Part shown: one piece after another, positions 1-7,022 of the stretch
How positions within the stretch are numbered: position 1 is the stretch's first letter
How the letters are laid out: every line of letters begins with the position of its first letter
From: Halieaceae bacterium UBA4452
Lineage (GTDB): Bacteria > Pseudomonadota > Gammaproteobacteria > Pseudomonadales > Halieaceae
DNA: 21,467 bases
Direction of reading: 5' to 3'
NCBI GenBank assembly: GCA_002389505.1
Contig: DGPA01000027.1
Span: 98,282-119,748 of the forward strand
The notes under the pieces: model-generated
The model's input: only the letters and a program-made list of their open reading frames with translations
Database searches by the model: none
What the model was told of the DNA's origin: nothing
Position numbers and translations under genes: made by a program

Positions 1-190
1 CCGCACGTCCCATAGCGGCGTCGTAAGGCGACTTGTGCAAAAATAGTTGCTATTCCCTACGTCGTCCGGTGTCTTCTTAATCCGTCGCTCAACGATCTGA
101 CCGACCATGATAGATGGCAGTTAACAGTATGACACGGGCAAGGCTGCCAGAATGATTCATACCGATGGGTTTTTTCTTGTGCGCAATAGG
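1..190. other. Leading intergenic stretch, no gene recognised
   Basis: I see no convincing coding region or RNA gene here. The frame starting at base 2 is open only to about base 46, so the 3' end of a gene entering from the left cannot be excluded. In related genomes secG and a tRNA-Leu often precede this operon, but I see no tRNA-Leu cloverleaf. A run of six T at about 170-175 has no obvious stem before it, so I do not call a terminator. Confidence 0.5.
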
Positions 191-219
191 TTGACCAAGG
201 CGTAAGGCATCCTTATACT
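191..219 (+). promoter_or_regulatory. Sigma-70 promoter of the tRNA-fMet/rimP-nusA-infB operon
   Basis: The -35 box TTGACC (191-196) and the -10 box TATACT (214-219) are separated by exactly 17 bp, close to the sigma-70 consensus. The discriminator after the -10 is GC-rich (CTGCGCC), as is usual for stable-RNA and stringently controlled promoters. Transcription would start near 226, leaving a leader of about 96 nt before the tRNA. A possible leader hairpin pairs 231-237 with 246-252, including one G-U pair. Confidence 0.75.
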
Positions 220-322
220 TCTGCGCCTCTGATCGAGACAATAGGCTCGGTCGCAGTGACCGCCAGCAGTGAGTAACTGGGTTACCACAGCGTCAAAAGG
301 GGGCAGTCATAAAATGTTTTGA

Positions 323-399
<77 letters not shown>

Positions 400-403
400 A
401 ATC

Positions 404-430
404 GATGATATTTGCGCTCAAAATATCATC
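404..430 (+). other. Perfect 10-bp hairpin after the tRNA
   Basis: GATGATATTT (404-413) pairs perfectly with AAATATCATC (421-430) around the loop GCGCTCA. It begins 4 nt after the tRNA CCA and has no T-run of its own. It probably protects or marks the 3' processing site of the tRNA precursor, or helps the terminator that follows. Confidence 0.6.
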
Positions 431-437
431 ACTTATG

Positions 438-460
438 AAGCCCCTGTTTGGGGCTTTTTT
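438..460 (+). terminator. Rho-independent terminator/attenuator between tRNA and rimP
   Basis: AAGCCCC (438-444) pairs with GGGGCTT (450-456) around a 5-nt loop and leads into a run of T to 460. It lies between the tRNA and rimP with no clear new promoter after it, so it likely works as a partial terminator. That would set the ratio of tRNA to nusA-operon mRNA. In E. coli this operon is autoregulated by NusA; a role for this hairpin in that control is inference. Confidence 0.8.
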
Positions 461-505
461 GTACCCAAAGCAAATGTAGCGGGCACAAAACAGGAGACAT
501 CAGCG

Positions 506-1006
506 ATGTCAGGCAAAGAATCGCGATTGACGGAGCTTCTCGAGCCGACTATCAGTTCGCTGGGTTTCGAACTTTGGGGGTTGGAACTGATTTCTCCCAA
601 CCGCAGATCCACCCTTCGGCTTTATATCGAAGGGGAGAACGGGGTGACTGTTGACGACTGCGCCAAGGTGAGTCGTCACGCGAGCTCCGTGCTCGACGTA
701 GAGGACCCCATTCAGGGAGAATACACCTTAGAGGTGTCGTCTCCCGGGGTCGATCGGTTGTTGTTTAAACCGGAGCAATATGGGCTGTACATTGATGAGC
801 CCATTGACATAAAACTTCGATTGCCTTTTGAAGGTCGGCGAAATTTTCGAGGCTTTCTGGTAGGTATCGAAGAGGGCGACGTTGTTGTTAGGGTAGACGA
901 TCATGAGTATCTACTACCGGTACATCAAATTGATAAGGCGAGGGTAGAGCCTCGTCTAGACAGTGCTAACGGGAAGAGCAAACAAACGACTGATACGGCA
1001 AAGTAA
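506..1006 (+). CDS. rimP: Ribosome maturation factor RimP
   Basis: RimP is a cytoplasmic factor needed for maturation of the 30S subunit. The 166-residue protein is slightly longer than E. coli RimP (about 150) because of a polar C-terminal tail (NGKSKQTTDTAK). The family signature is clear: an N-terminal alpha/beta domain with GFELWGLELI, then the conserved YTLEVSSPGVDRLL at about residues 72-85, and a C-terminal SH3-like beta domain ending in KARVEP. The start is ATG at 506, preceded by AGGAG at 492-496. It is the first protein gene after the fMet tRNA and precedes nusA by 23 bp, the conserved rimP-nusA-infB order. Confidence 0.96.
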   Translation: MSGKESRLTELLEPTISSLGFELWGLELISPNRRSTLRLYIEGENGVTVDDCAKVSRHASSVLDVEDPIQGEYTLEVSSPGVDRLLFKPEQYGLYIDEPIDIKLRLPFEGRRNFRGFLVGIEEGDVVVRVDDHEYLLPVHQIDKARVEPRLDSANGKSKQTTDTAK

Positions 1007-1029
1007 CGCCAGATGCTGAGAGACGGATA

Positions 1030-2526
1030 ATGAACAAAGAAATTTTGATGGTTGCTGAAGCGGTTTCAAATGAAAAGGGTGTCTCGGAAGAGATTATCTT
1101 TGAGGCGATTGAGCTAGCGTTGGCCATGGCCACTAAAAAACGATACGACGAAGAGTCCGATATTGAAGTCAGCATCGATCGGGAGACCGGCGCTTATGTG
1201 ACGACGCGTCGATGGCTAGTGGTGGCTGATACTGAGTTGGCATTATTAGGTACGCAGTTCACCACTGAAGAGGCCGCTGAGGCAAGCAGCGACCTTAAGG
1301 TGGGTGACATTCACGAAGAAGTGGTCGATAACGTCGATTTTGGCCGGATTGCCGCACAAACCGCGAAGCAGGTCATTGTTCAGCGAGTGCGAGAGGCGGA
1401 ACGCGCGCAAATTGTTGAGCTGTATCGCAATCGAGTTGGCGAGCTCTTGGCCGGCATGGTAAAGAAAGTCACGCGAGACAATATTATTATTGATTTGGGT
1501 AACAACGCAGAGGGATTGCTGCCGCGCGGCGAGCTTATTGGGCGAGAAACCTTCCGAATCAATGATCGAGTACGCGCGGTGTTGAGCGAGATTAATCCCG
1601 AATCTCGTGGTCCACAATTGATATTATCCCGAGCATGTAAAGAGATGCTCATCGAGCTCTTTAAGATTGAAGTACCTGAGATCTCCGAGGGCGTTATCCA
1701 AATCCGTGCCGCAGCACGTGATCCTGGTTCAAGAGCCAAAATTGCGGTCAAGACAGGCGATCAGCGCATTGATCCAGTGGGTGCTTGTGTTGGTATGCGT
1801 GGGTCTCGAGTGCAGGCGGTGTCAAACGAGCTCGATAATGAACGCGTTGATATTATTCTTTGGGATGATAACCCTGCACAAATGGTCATTAACGCAATGT
1901 CACCTGCGGAGGTTGAATCGATAGTTGTTGATGAGGATAGCAATACCATGGAAGTGGCTGTTGGCGAGGACAATCTTGCTCAAGCGATTGGCCGCGGCGG
2001 CCAAAACGTTCGCCTAGCGGCAGAGTTGACCGGCTGGACGATCAACGTAATGAGTGTCGACGAGGCGGTGGAAAAGCAGGAGGCGGAAGCGGGACAGATC
2101 ATGGGCACTTTCATGGAAGCACTCGACGTTGATGAGGACGTTGCCGGTGTACTTGTCGAAGAGGGTTTTACGACGCTAGAGGAAGTGGCCTACGTTCCCC
2201 TTGAGGAAATGATGTCGATTGAAGGGTTTGACGAAGATATCTCGGAAGAGCTGCGGGCTCGGGCTAAAGACGCTCTTTTAACCATGGCTATTGCCTCTGA
2301 GGAAGAGCTGGGCGCCCACGAGCCAGCGGAAGACTTGTTGACTATGGAAGGTATGGAACGTCACTTAGCGTTTGTTTTAGCCGGTCGTGGTGTGGTCACC
2401 ATGGAACACCTTGCGGAGCAGAGCGTTGACGACCTAATGGACATAGAGGAAATGACCGAGGAGCGTGCAGCGGAGCTGATTATGACAGCACGTGCACCTT
2501 GGTTTGCGGAGGAGAAAGGCGCGTAA
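1030..2526 (+). CDS. nusA: Transcription termination/antitermination factor NusA
   Basis: NusA binds RNA polymerase and nascent RNA and modulates pausing, termination and antitermination. The 498 residues match the proteobacterial long form. Order of domains: the N-terminal RNAP-binding domain (1 to about 125), an S1 domain (from about 137, GELLAGMVKKVTRDNIIIDLG), and two KH domains. GMRGSRVQAV lies at about 256 and GRGGQN at 321-326. Two C-terminal acidic repeats (about 365-430 and 435-495) are homologous to each other. These repeats bind the alpha subunit CTD and lambda N in E. coli. The gene sits 23 bp after rimP and 53 bp before infB in one operon. I see nothing unusual. Confidence 0.97.
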   Translation: MNKEILMVAEAVSNEKGVSEEIIFEAIELALAMATKKRYDEESDIEVSIDRETGAYVTTRRWLVVADTELALLGTQFTTEEAAEASSDLKVGDIHEEVVDNVDFGRIAAQTAKQVIVQRVREAERAQIVELYRNRVGELLAGMVKKVTRDNIIIDLGNNAEGLLPRGELIGRETFRINDRVRAVLSEINPESRGPQLILSRACKEMLIELFKIEVPEISEGVIQIRAAARDPGSRAKIAVKTGDQRIDPVGACVGMRGSRVQAVSNELDNERVDIILWDDNPAQMVINAMSPAEVESIVVDEDSNTMEVAVGEDNLAQAIGRGGQNVRLAAELTGWTINVMSVDEAVEKQEAEAGQIMGTFMEALDVDEDVAGVLVEEGFTTLEEVAYVPLEEMMSIEGFDEDISEELRARAKDALLTMAIASEEELGAHEPAEDLLTMEGMERHLAFVLAGRGVVTMEHLAEQSVDDLMDIEEMTEERAAELIMTARAPWFAEEKGA

Positions 2527-2579
2527 CACGGCGCTACTTTCAACATCAACGCAAACCCATACGGATCAGGGAGTATTAG

Positions 2580-5270
2580 ATGGCTCAGGTGACAGTAGAA
2601 CAATTAGCAACGACGGTCGGCGCTTCCGTTGAGCGATTGTTAGCCCAGATGAAAGAGGCTGGCTTGCCGCATGCAGCTGCGGATCAGCTGGTGTCAGAAG
2701 AAGACAAGCAAACGCTGTTGGCCTACCTGAAGCGTAGCCACGGTGAAAGCACTGATGGGCCAAAGAAAATAACCTTGAATCGCAAAAAAATGAGTACGTT
2801 GCGTACGGGTGGTGCAGGTAAACGCACCGTGAATGTCGAAGTTCGCAAGAAGCGCACTTATGTAAAGCGTGACGACGTCGAGGGAATTGACGGCGGTGAT
2901 TCGGTAGAAGAGCCGATTGCCCAGTTGGTCGACGATAGTGTGATAGTCGAACCACTCGATACTGGCGGGGCGCTGACAAGCGACCTACCGCCAGGCGAGC
3001 CGCCTACAGAAGCTGCGTCTGTGCCTAGTGCTGAGATAGCGTTGGAGGAAGACGAAGATCCCAGCAATGTTGATCCTGAGGTGTTGCGACAGCGTGCGAC
3101 TGCGCGCAGACAGCATGAAGAAGAGCAGCGACAAAAAGACCTTGAAGCCAGAGCTTCAGCGAAACAAGCTCAAGAGCAGCGCAAACTAGCTGGGCAAAAG
3201 GCGCTTGTGGAGACTGCTCAACTTGCCAATGAGGCGGATGGTTCGAAGTCGGCAGCAGCCCTCGATCGAAAGCCTAAGCGGCTTCACGAGGCCCCCGCCA
3301 AAGAAGAGGCAGCGAGAAAGAAAGGCAGTAAGACAGGGCGTTTAGATAGAACGTCTATGCTTGGAGCGCGAGGTAAGCAGCGCGGTCACAACCTCTCCCT
3401 AAGTGCGCTTGAGGCTGCAGAGGGTGGCGTTGGACGTCGTCGTGGCGGTCGACGGAAGAAGGGCTCTCATGAAGAGCACGGTAAACATGGATTCGAGCAG
3501 CCTACTGAGAAGATTGTTTATGAAGTGAATCTGCCGGAGAACATTGCCGTAGGCGATTTAGCCCAGCAAATGGCGGTCAAAGCCGGTGTTGTCATTAAGG
3601 AGCTCATGAAGCTGGGTGTGATGGCAACGATTAATCAGATGATTGACAGAGACACCGCGTCCCTCATCGTCGAAGAGGTAGGACACAAGGTTAAGTTTGT
3701 CAGCCTAGATGTGCTCGAAGAAAAGTTGGAGGAAACGCTCGCCAGTCATGACGGTACCTTGACGCCGCGAGCACCCGTGGTCACTGTTATGGGTCATGTT
3801 GATCACGGCAAGACGTCGCTGCTAGATTACATTCGGAAGTCGCGTGTCGCCAGTGGTGAGGCAGGTGGCATTACTCAGCATATTGGCGCTTATCATGTGA
3901 CAACCGAGGGAGGTATGGTGACCTTCTTGGATACGCCTGGGCATGCGGCGTTTACGGCGATGCGTGCGCGCGGTGCCAAGTCTACCGATATTGTCATTCT
4001 GGTGGTGGCGGCGGACGATGGCGTCATGCCGCAAACCGAAGAGGCGATTCTTCACGCAAAAGCGGCAGGGGTGCCCCTCGTAGTGGCGGTGAATAAAATT
4101 GACAAGGAAGGTGCCGATCCCGAAAAAGTCAAAAATGAATTGGCAGCGAAAGAGGTTATTCCCGAGGAATGGGGTGGCGAGAACCAATTCATTAATGTTT
4201 CTGCGCATACGGGCGAGGGCGTAGACGCCTTACTCGATGCCATCTTATTGCAGGCTGAATTGCTTGAACTTCGGGCACCCCATGATGTCCCAGCTCAAGG
4301 TATTGTTATTGAGTCACGTCTTGAAAAGGGCCGTGGCTCGGTAGCGTCGCTTCTTATTCAAGCAGGGACACTCCGAAAAGGCGATGTTGTCCTGGCCGGT
4401 CTCCAATACGGCCGTGTTCGTGCAATGCTCGATGAAAACGGTAGTCCAGTGGAGTCCGCAGGCCCGAGCATCCCCGTTGAAATACTGGGTCTTGACGGCA
4501 CTCCAGATGCGGGTGATCCGATGGCCGTTGTAGAAAGTGAGAAGCGTGCCCGAGAGGTCGCCGATTTTCGACACGAGAAAATGCGTTCCAGCAAGTTGGC
4601 GAATCAGCAGGCAGCTAAACTCGACAATATGTTTGAATCGATGACGGCGGGTAATCGGCAAACGCTCAACTTAGTGATTAAGGCGGATGTTCGAGGGTCC
4701 CTCGAGGCATTGCTGGGCGCGCTAGCCGATTTGGGTAACGATGAAGTCAAAGTCAATGTCGTCTCTGGTGGTGTTGGCGGTCTGGCTGAGTCTGACGTCA
4801 CTTTGGCGATGACCAGTGAGGCTATTATCATTGGTTTTAATGTTCGAGCTGATGCGGGTGCACGTCGAATTGCTGAACAAGAGAGTGTCGAAGTTCGCTA
4901 CTATAATGTTATCTATGACTTGATTGACGATGTAAAAGCCGCCCTTAGCGGTATGCTGTCACCAGAGCTACGCGAGGAAATTATTGGGATTGCCGAAGTG
5001 CGTGATGTGTTCCGCTCACCGAAACTGGGTCTCATCGCCGGTTGTATGGTGACCGAGGGTACGGTTTATCGCTCAAAACCTATCCGTGTCCTGCGTGACA
5101 ATGTGGTTATCTACCAAGGTGAACTTGAGTCACTGCGGCGCTTTAAAGACGATGCGAATGATGTTCGTAACGGCATGGAATGCGGTATTGGCGTAAAAAA
5201 CTACAATGACGTGAAGGTCGGCGATCTCATCGAAGTTTATGATGTGAACGAAGTCGCTCGCTCGCTCTGA
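2580..5270 (+). CDS. infB: Translation initiation factor IF2
   Basis: IF2 is the GTPase that recruits fMet-tRNA to the 30S subunit and promotes subunit joining. Its 896 residues are close to E. coli IF2 (890). The N-terminal domain (about 1-52) is followed by a long charged Lys/Glu/Ala linker (about 90-305), typical of IF2. The G domain has GHVDHGKT at 405-412 (G1), GGITQHIG (G2), DTPGHAAF from 451 (G3), NKID from 505 (G4) and SAHTGEG (G5). Beta-barrel domains and the fMet-tRNA-binding C2 domain (EVRDVFRSPKLGLIAGCMV) complete the protein. ATG 2580 is preceded by AGGGAG. A shorter form from an internal start, as in E. coli, cannot be judged from sequence. Confidence 0.97.
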   Translation: MAQVTVEQLATTVGASVERLLAQMKEAGLPHAAADQLVSEEDKQTLLAYLKRSHGESTDGPKKITLNRKKMSTLRTGGAGKRTVNVEVRKKRTYVKRDDVEGIDGGDSVEEPIAQLVDDSVIVEPLDTGGALTSDLPPGEPPTEAASVPSAEIALEEDEDPSNVDPEVLRQRATARRQHEEEQRQKDLEARASAKQAQEQRKLAGQKALVETAQLANEADGSKSAAALDRKPKRLHEAPAKEEAARKKGSKTGRLDRTSMLGARGKQRGHNLSLSALEAAEGGVGRRRGGRRKKGSHEEHGKHGFEQPTEKIVYEVNLPENIAVGDLAQQMAVKAGVVIKELMKLGVMATINQMIDRDTASLIVEEVGHKVKFVSLDVLEEKLEETLASHDGTLTPRAPVVTVMGHVDHGKTSLLDYIRKSRVASGEAGGITQHIGAYHVTTEGGMVTFLDTPGHAAFTAMRARGAKSTDIVILVVAADDGVMPQTEEAILHAKAAGVPLVVAVNKIDKEGADPEKVKNELAAKEVIPEEWGGENQFINVSAHTGEGVDALLDAILLQAELLELRAPHDVPAQGIVIESRLEKGRGSVASLLIQAGTLRKGDVVLAGLQYGRVRAMLDENGSPVESAGPSIPVEILGLDGTPDAGDPMAVVESEKRAREVADFRHEKMRSSKLANQQAAKLDNMFESMTAGNRQTLNLVIKADVRGSLEALLGALADLGNDEVKVNVVSGGVGGLAESDVTLAMTSEAIIIGFNVRADAGARRIAEQESVEVRYYNVIYDLIDDVKAALSGMLSPELREEIIGIAEVRDVFRSPKLGLIAGCMVTEGTVYRSKPIRVLRDNVVIYQGELESLRRFKDDANDVRNGMECGIGVKNYNDVKVGDLIEVYDVNEVARSL

Positions 5271-5277
5271 GGTTGGT

Positions 5278-5691
5278 GTGGCGCGCGAATACAGTCGATC
5301 GCAGCGGGTGGGTGATTTTTTGCAGCAGGAGTTGGCGCAGCTCATTCAGCGGGAGTTGCGTGATCCGCGGGTAGAGTTGGTGAGCGTGACAGGGGTGGAT
5401 GTCAGCCGCGATCTCAGCCATGCAAAGGTCTTTTTTACTCAGCTAGGTGTCGATAACATTGACACTGCTAAACCTACCGCGGAGACCCTGAATAAAGCAG
5501 CCGGGTTTCTACGCTCACAGCTTGCCCGATCGGCAACGATGCGAACCGTCCCAAAATTGCATTTTAGGTTTGATGAAAGCGTTGGTCGTGGGCGAGATAT
5601 GGAAGCCTTGCTGCTCGATGCGAAGGCTGCAGATGCCCACCTCAACCCTGCGCCAAGTGATGAGATCACGGATCCTAGCGAGAGACCTTGA
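5278..5691 (+). CDS. rbfA: 30S ribosome-binding factor RbfA
   Basis: RbfA is a small KH-fold protein that binds the pre-30S particle and helps mature the 5' end of 16S rRNA, important in the cold. The 137-residue protein has the family pattern at the start (REYSRSQRVGDFLQQELAQLIQRELRDPRV) and the conserved HFRFDESVGRG near the end. The start codon is GTG at 5278. The SD GAGG (5269-5272) overlaps the stop codon of infB and lies 5 nt upstream, so translation is probably coupled to infB. truB begins 3 bp after the stop. Confidence 0.96.
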   Translation: MAREYSRSQRVGDFLQQELAQLIQRELRDPRVELVSVTGVDVSRDLSHAKVFFTQLGVDNIDTAKPTAETLNKAAGFLRSQLARSATMRTVPKLHFRFDESVGRGRDMEALLLDAKAADAHLNPAPSDEITDPSERP

Positions 5692-5694
5692 GCG

Positions 5695-6615
5695 ATGGCT
5701 CGTAAACGTCGCGGACGGCCAGTCAACGGCATATTGGTGCTGGATAAACCCAGCGGCATAACCTCTAACGGGGCCCTGCAGCGTGTCAAGCGATTGTTTG
5801 ATGCCGCGAAGGCTGGGCACACTGGTAGTCTCGACCCGCTGGCAACGGGGGTGCTGCCGCTGTGCCTGGGGGAAGCCACTAAGTTTTCACACTATTTACT
5901 CGACGCCGATAAGGGCTACCTCAGTACCTTTGTCTTGGGTGTGGGTACCGATACGCTAGATATTGAAGGTGAGGAGATTGCCCGAGCCGATGCATCGTCT
6001 ATCGACGCGGCTGCGGTTGAGCGCGCCATGATCGCGCTTACTGGCGCGCTTTCCCAAATTCCGCCTATGTATTCAGCCCTCAAGCGTGAGGGTCAGCCGC
6101 TCTACAAATTGGCTCGAGCGGGTATCGAGGTAGAACGACAGCCGCGGGCCGTTACCATTCATGAATTTAGTCTGCGAGGGCTGCGATTGGGGATGGTCGC
6201 TGAAGCCGATGTTGTTATTCGCTGTACCAAAGGGACCTATGTTCGCTCGCTGGCTGAGTCACTGGGACTGGCTTTGGGTGTTCCTGCCCACGTTAGCGTG
6301 CTGCGTCGGGATATTGCTGGACCTTACCAGCTGGCACATGCGGTCAGTCTCGATACCCTTGAGACGTTGGCGCAAGAGGGTCAGGACGCCCTCGATGCCC
6401 TGCTGACGCCCATTGATGACCCACTGAAGGCATTGCCGGCTGTTCAGGTGGGCGATTCTGCCACTTACTACCTGAAACTGGGACAGGCTGTACTAGTGCC
6501 AAATGGACCAAGGAGTGGTATGGTTCGCGCCTACTCGGCGTCAGGGTTGTTTCTCGGCGTCGGTGAAATGCTCGACGATGGGCGTGTTGCCCCGCGTCGG
6601 CTGGTGGTTCGTTAA
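5695..6615 (+). CDS. truB: tRNA pseudouridine-55 synthase TruB
   Basis: TruB converts U55 of the T-loop of tRNAs to pseudouridine and also acts as a tRNA chaperone. The 306-residue length matches the family (E. coli 314). The catalytic motif GHTGSLDPLATGVLPLCLGEATK carries the nucleophile Asp47. The N-terminal NGILVLDKPSGITSN, the KGTYVRSLAESLG segment and a C-terminal PUA-like region are present. The gene follows rbfA by 3 bp with no strong SD of its own, so translational coupling is likely. Confidence 0.96.
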   Translation: MARKRRGRPVNGILVLDKPSGITSNGALQRVKRLFDAAKAGHTGSLDPLATGVLPLCLGEATKFSHYLLDADKGYLSTFVLGVGTDTLDIEGEEIARADASSIDAAAVERAMIALTGALSQIPPMYSALKREGQPLYKLARAGIEVERQPRAVTIHEFSLRGLRLGMVAEADVVIRCTKGTYVRSLAESLGLALGVPAHVSVLRRDIAGPYQLAHAVSLDTLETLAQEGQDALDALLTPIDDPLKALPAVQVGDSATYYLKLGQAVLVPNGPRSGMVRAYSASGLFLGVGEMLDDGRVAPRRLVVR

Positions 6616-6636
6616 CCGCCGGAGGAAATAATTAAC

Positions 6637-6690
6637 GAACCCGTCTGTAAACCTGCACGGACGGGCTCGGTCAATCAAGCAGGTTGGAGA
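6637..6690 (+). promoter_or_regulatory. S15 (rpsO) autoregulatory leader pseudoknot
   Basis: Stem 1 pairs 6637-6647 with 6658-6668 (11 positions, one A-C mismatch). Loop bases AACCTGC (6650-6656) are perfectly complementary to GCAGGTT (6679-6685), which directly abuts the SD GGAGA (6686-6690) of rpsO. The result is an H-type pseudoknot at the ribosome-binding site. Stem 1 contains a G-U pair (6659/6646) next to a G-C pair (6660/6645) with both G on the same strand. This is the GU/GC element that ribosomal protein S15 recognises in 16S rRNA and in the E. coli rpsO leader. I infer translational feedback by S15, as in E. coli. Confidence 0.75.
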
Positions 6691-6697
6691 ACGTACC

Positions 6698-6967
6698 ATG
6701 GCGTTGAATGCAGCCACGAAAGCTCAGATCGTCAAAGATTACCAGCAGTCAGAGAGTGATACCGGTTCCCCTGAAGTTCAGGTCGCACTACTAACCGCAA
6801 ATATTGAGCAGTTACAGTCACATTTTAAAGATCACACTCAGGACCACCATTCTCGTCGTGGCCTGATTCGTATGGTCAACCAGCGTCGTAAACTGCTGGA
6901 TTACCTGAAGAGCAAAGATACGGCGCGCTATGCCAGTGTCATCAAGCGCCTCGGTCTACGTCGGTAA
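6698..6967 (+). CDS. rpsO: 30S ribosomal protein S15
   Basis: S15 is a primary 16S rRNA-binding protein of the central domain and forms a bridge to the 50S subunit. At 89 residues it has exactly the usual length. The signature TGSPEVQVALLT and the HFKDHTQDHHSRRGLIRMVNQRRKLLDYLK block with its rRNA-contacting His/Arg residues are intact. The SD GGAGA (6686-6690) is partly masked by the upstream pseudoknot. rpsO-pnp adjacency is conserved across gammaproteobacteria. Confidence 0.98.
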   Translation: MALNAATKAQIVKDYQQSESDTGSPEVQVALLTANIEQLQSHFKDHTQDHHSRRGLIRMVNQRRKLLDYLKSKDTARYASVIKRLGLRR

Positions 6968-6980
6968 TCATCAGCCCAAT

Positions 6981-7007
6981 GACCGGCTCTCTGCCGGTCG
7001 TTTCATA
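6981..7007 (+). other. Hairpin between rpsO and pnp
   Basis: GACCGGC (6981-6987) pairs perfectly with GCCGGTC (6993-6999) around TCTCT, followed by the T-poor GTTTCATATTTT. It could act as a weak terminator, a 3' stabiliser of the rpsO message or an RNase processing site. In E. coli the same interval holds a terminator and an RNase III site that control pnp; the same role here is inferred from position only. Confidence 0.55.
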
Positions 7008-7022
7008 TTTTGGAGATAGTCA

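Noticed and set aside
273..285. GTAAC-TGG-GTTAC in the operon leader as another CbrB-like site
   Set aside because: Arms are only 3 nt apart, unlike the other sites, and it lies downstream of a sigma-70 start; probably a small leader hairpin or chance.
310..315. TAAAAT just before the tRNA as a second -10 box
   Set aside because: No acceptable -35 at 16-18 bp and the start would fall at the first tRNA base; the 191-219 promoter is far better.
6619..6640. GGAGGAAATAATTAA after truB as an SD for a small gene
   Set aside because: No ATG, GTG or TTG at a usable distance in an open frame; the following bases form the S15 leader stem.
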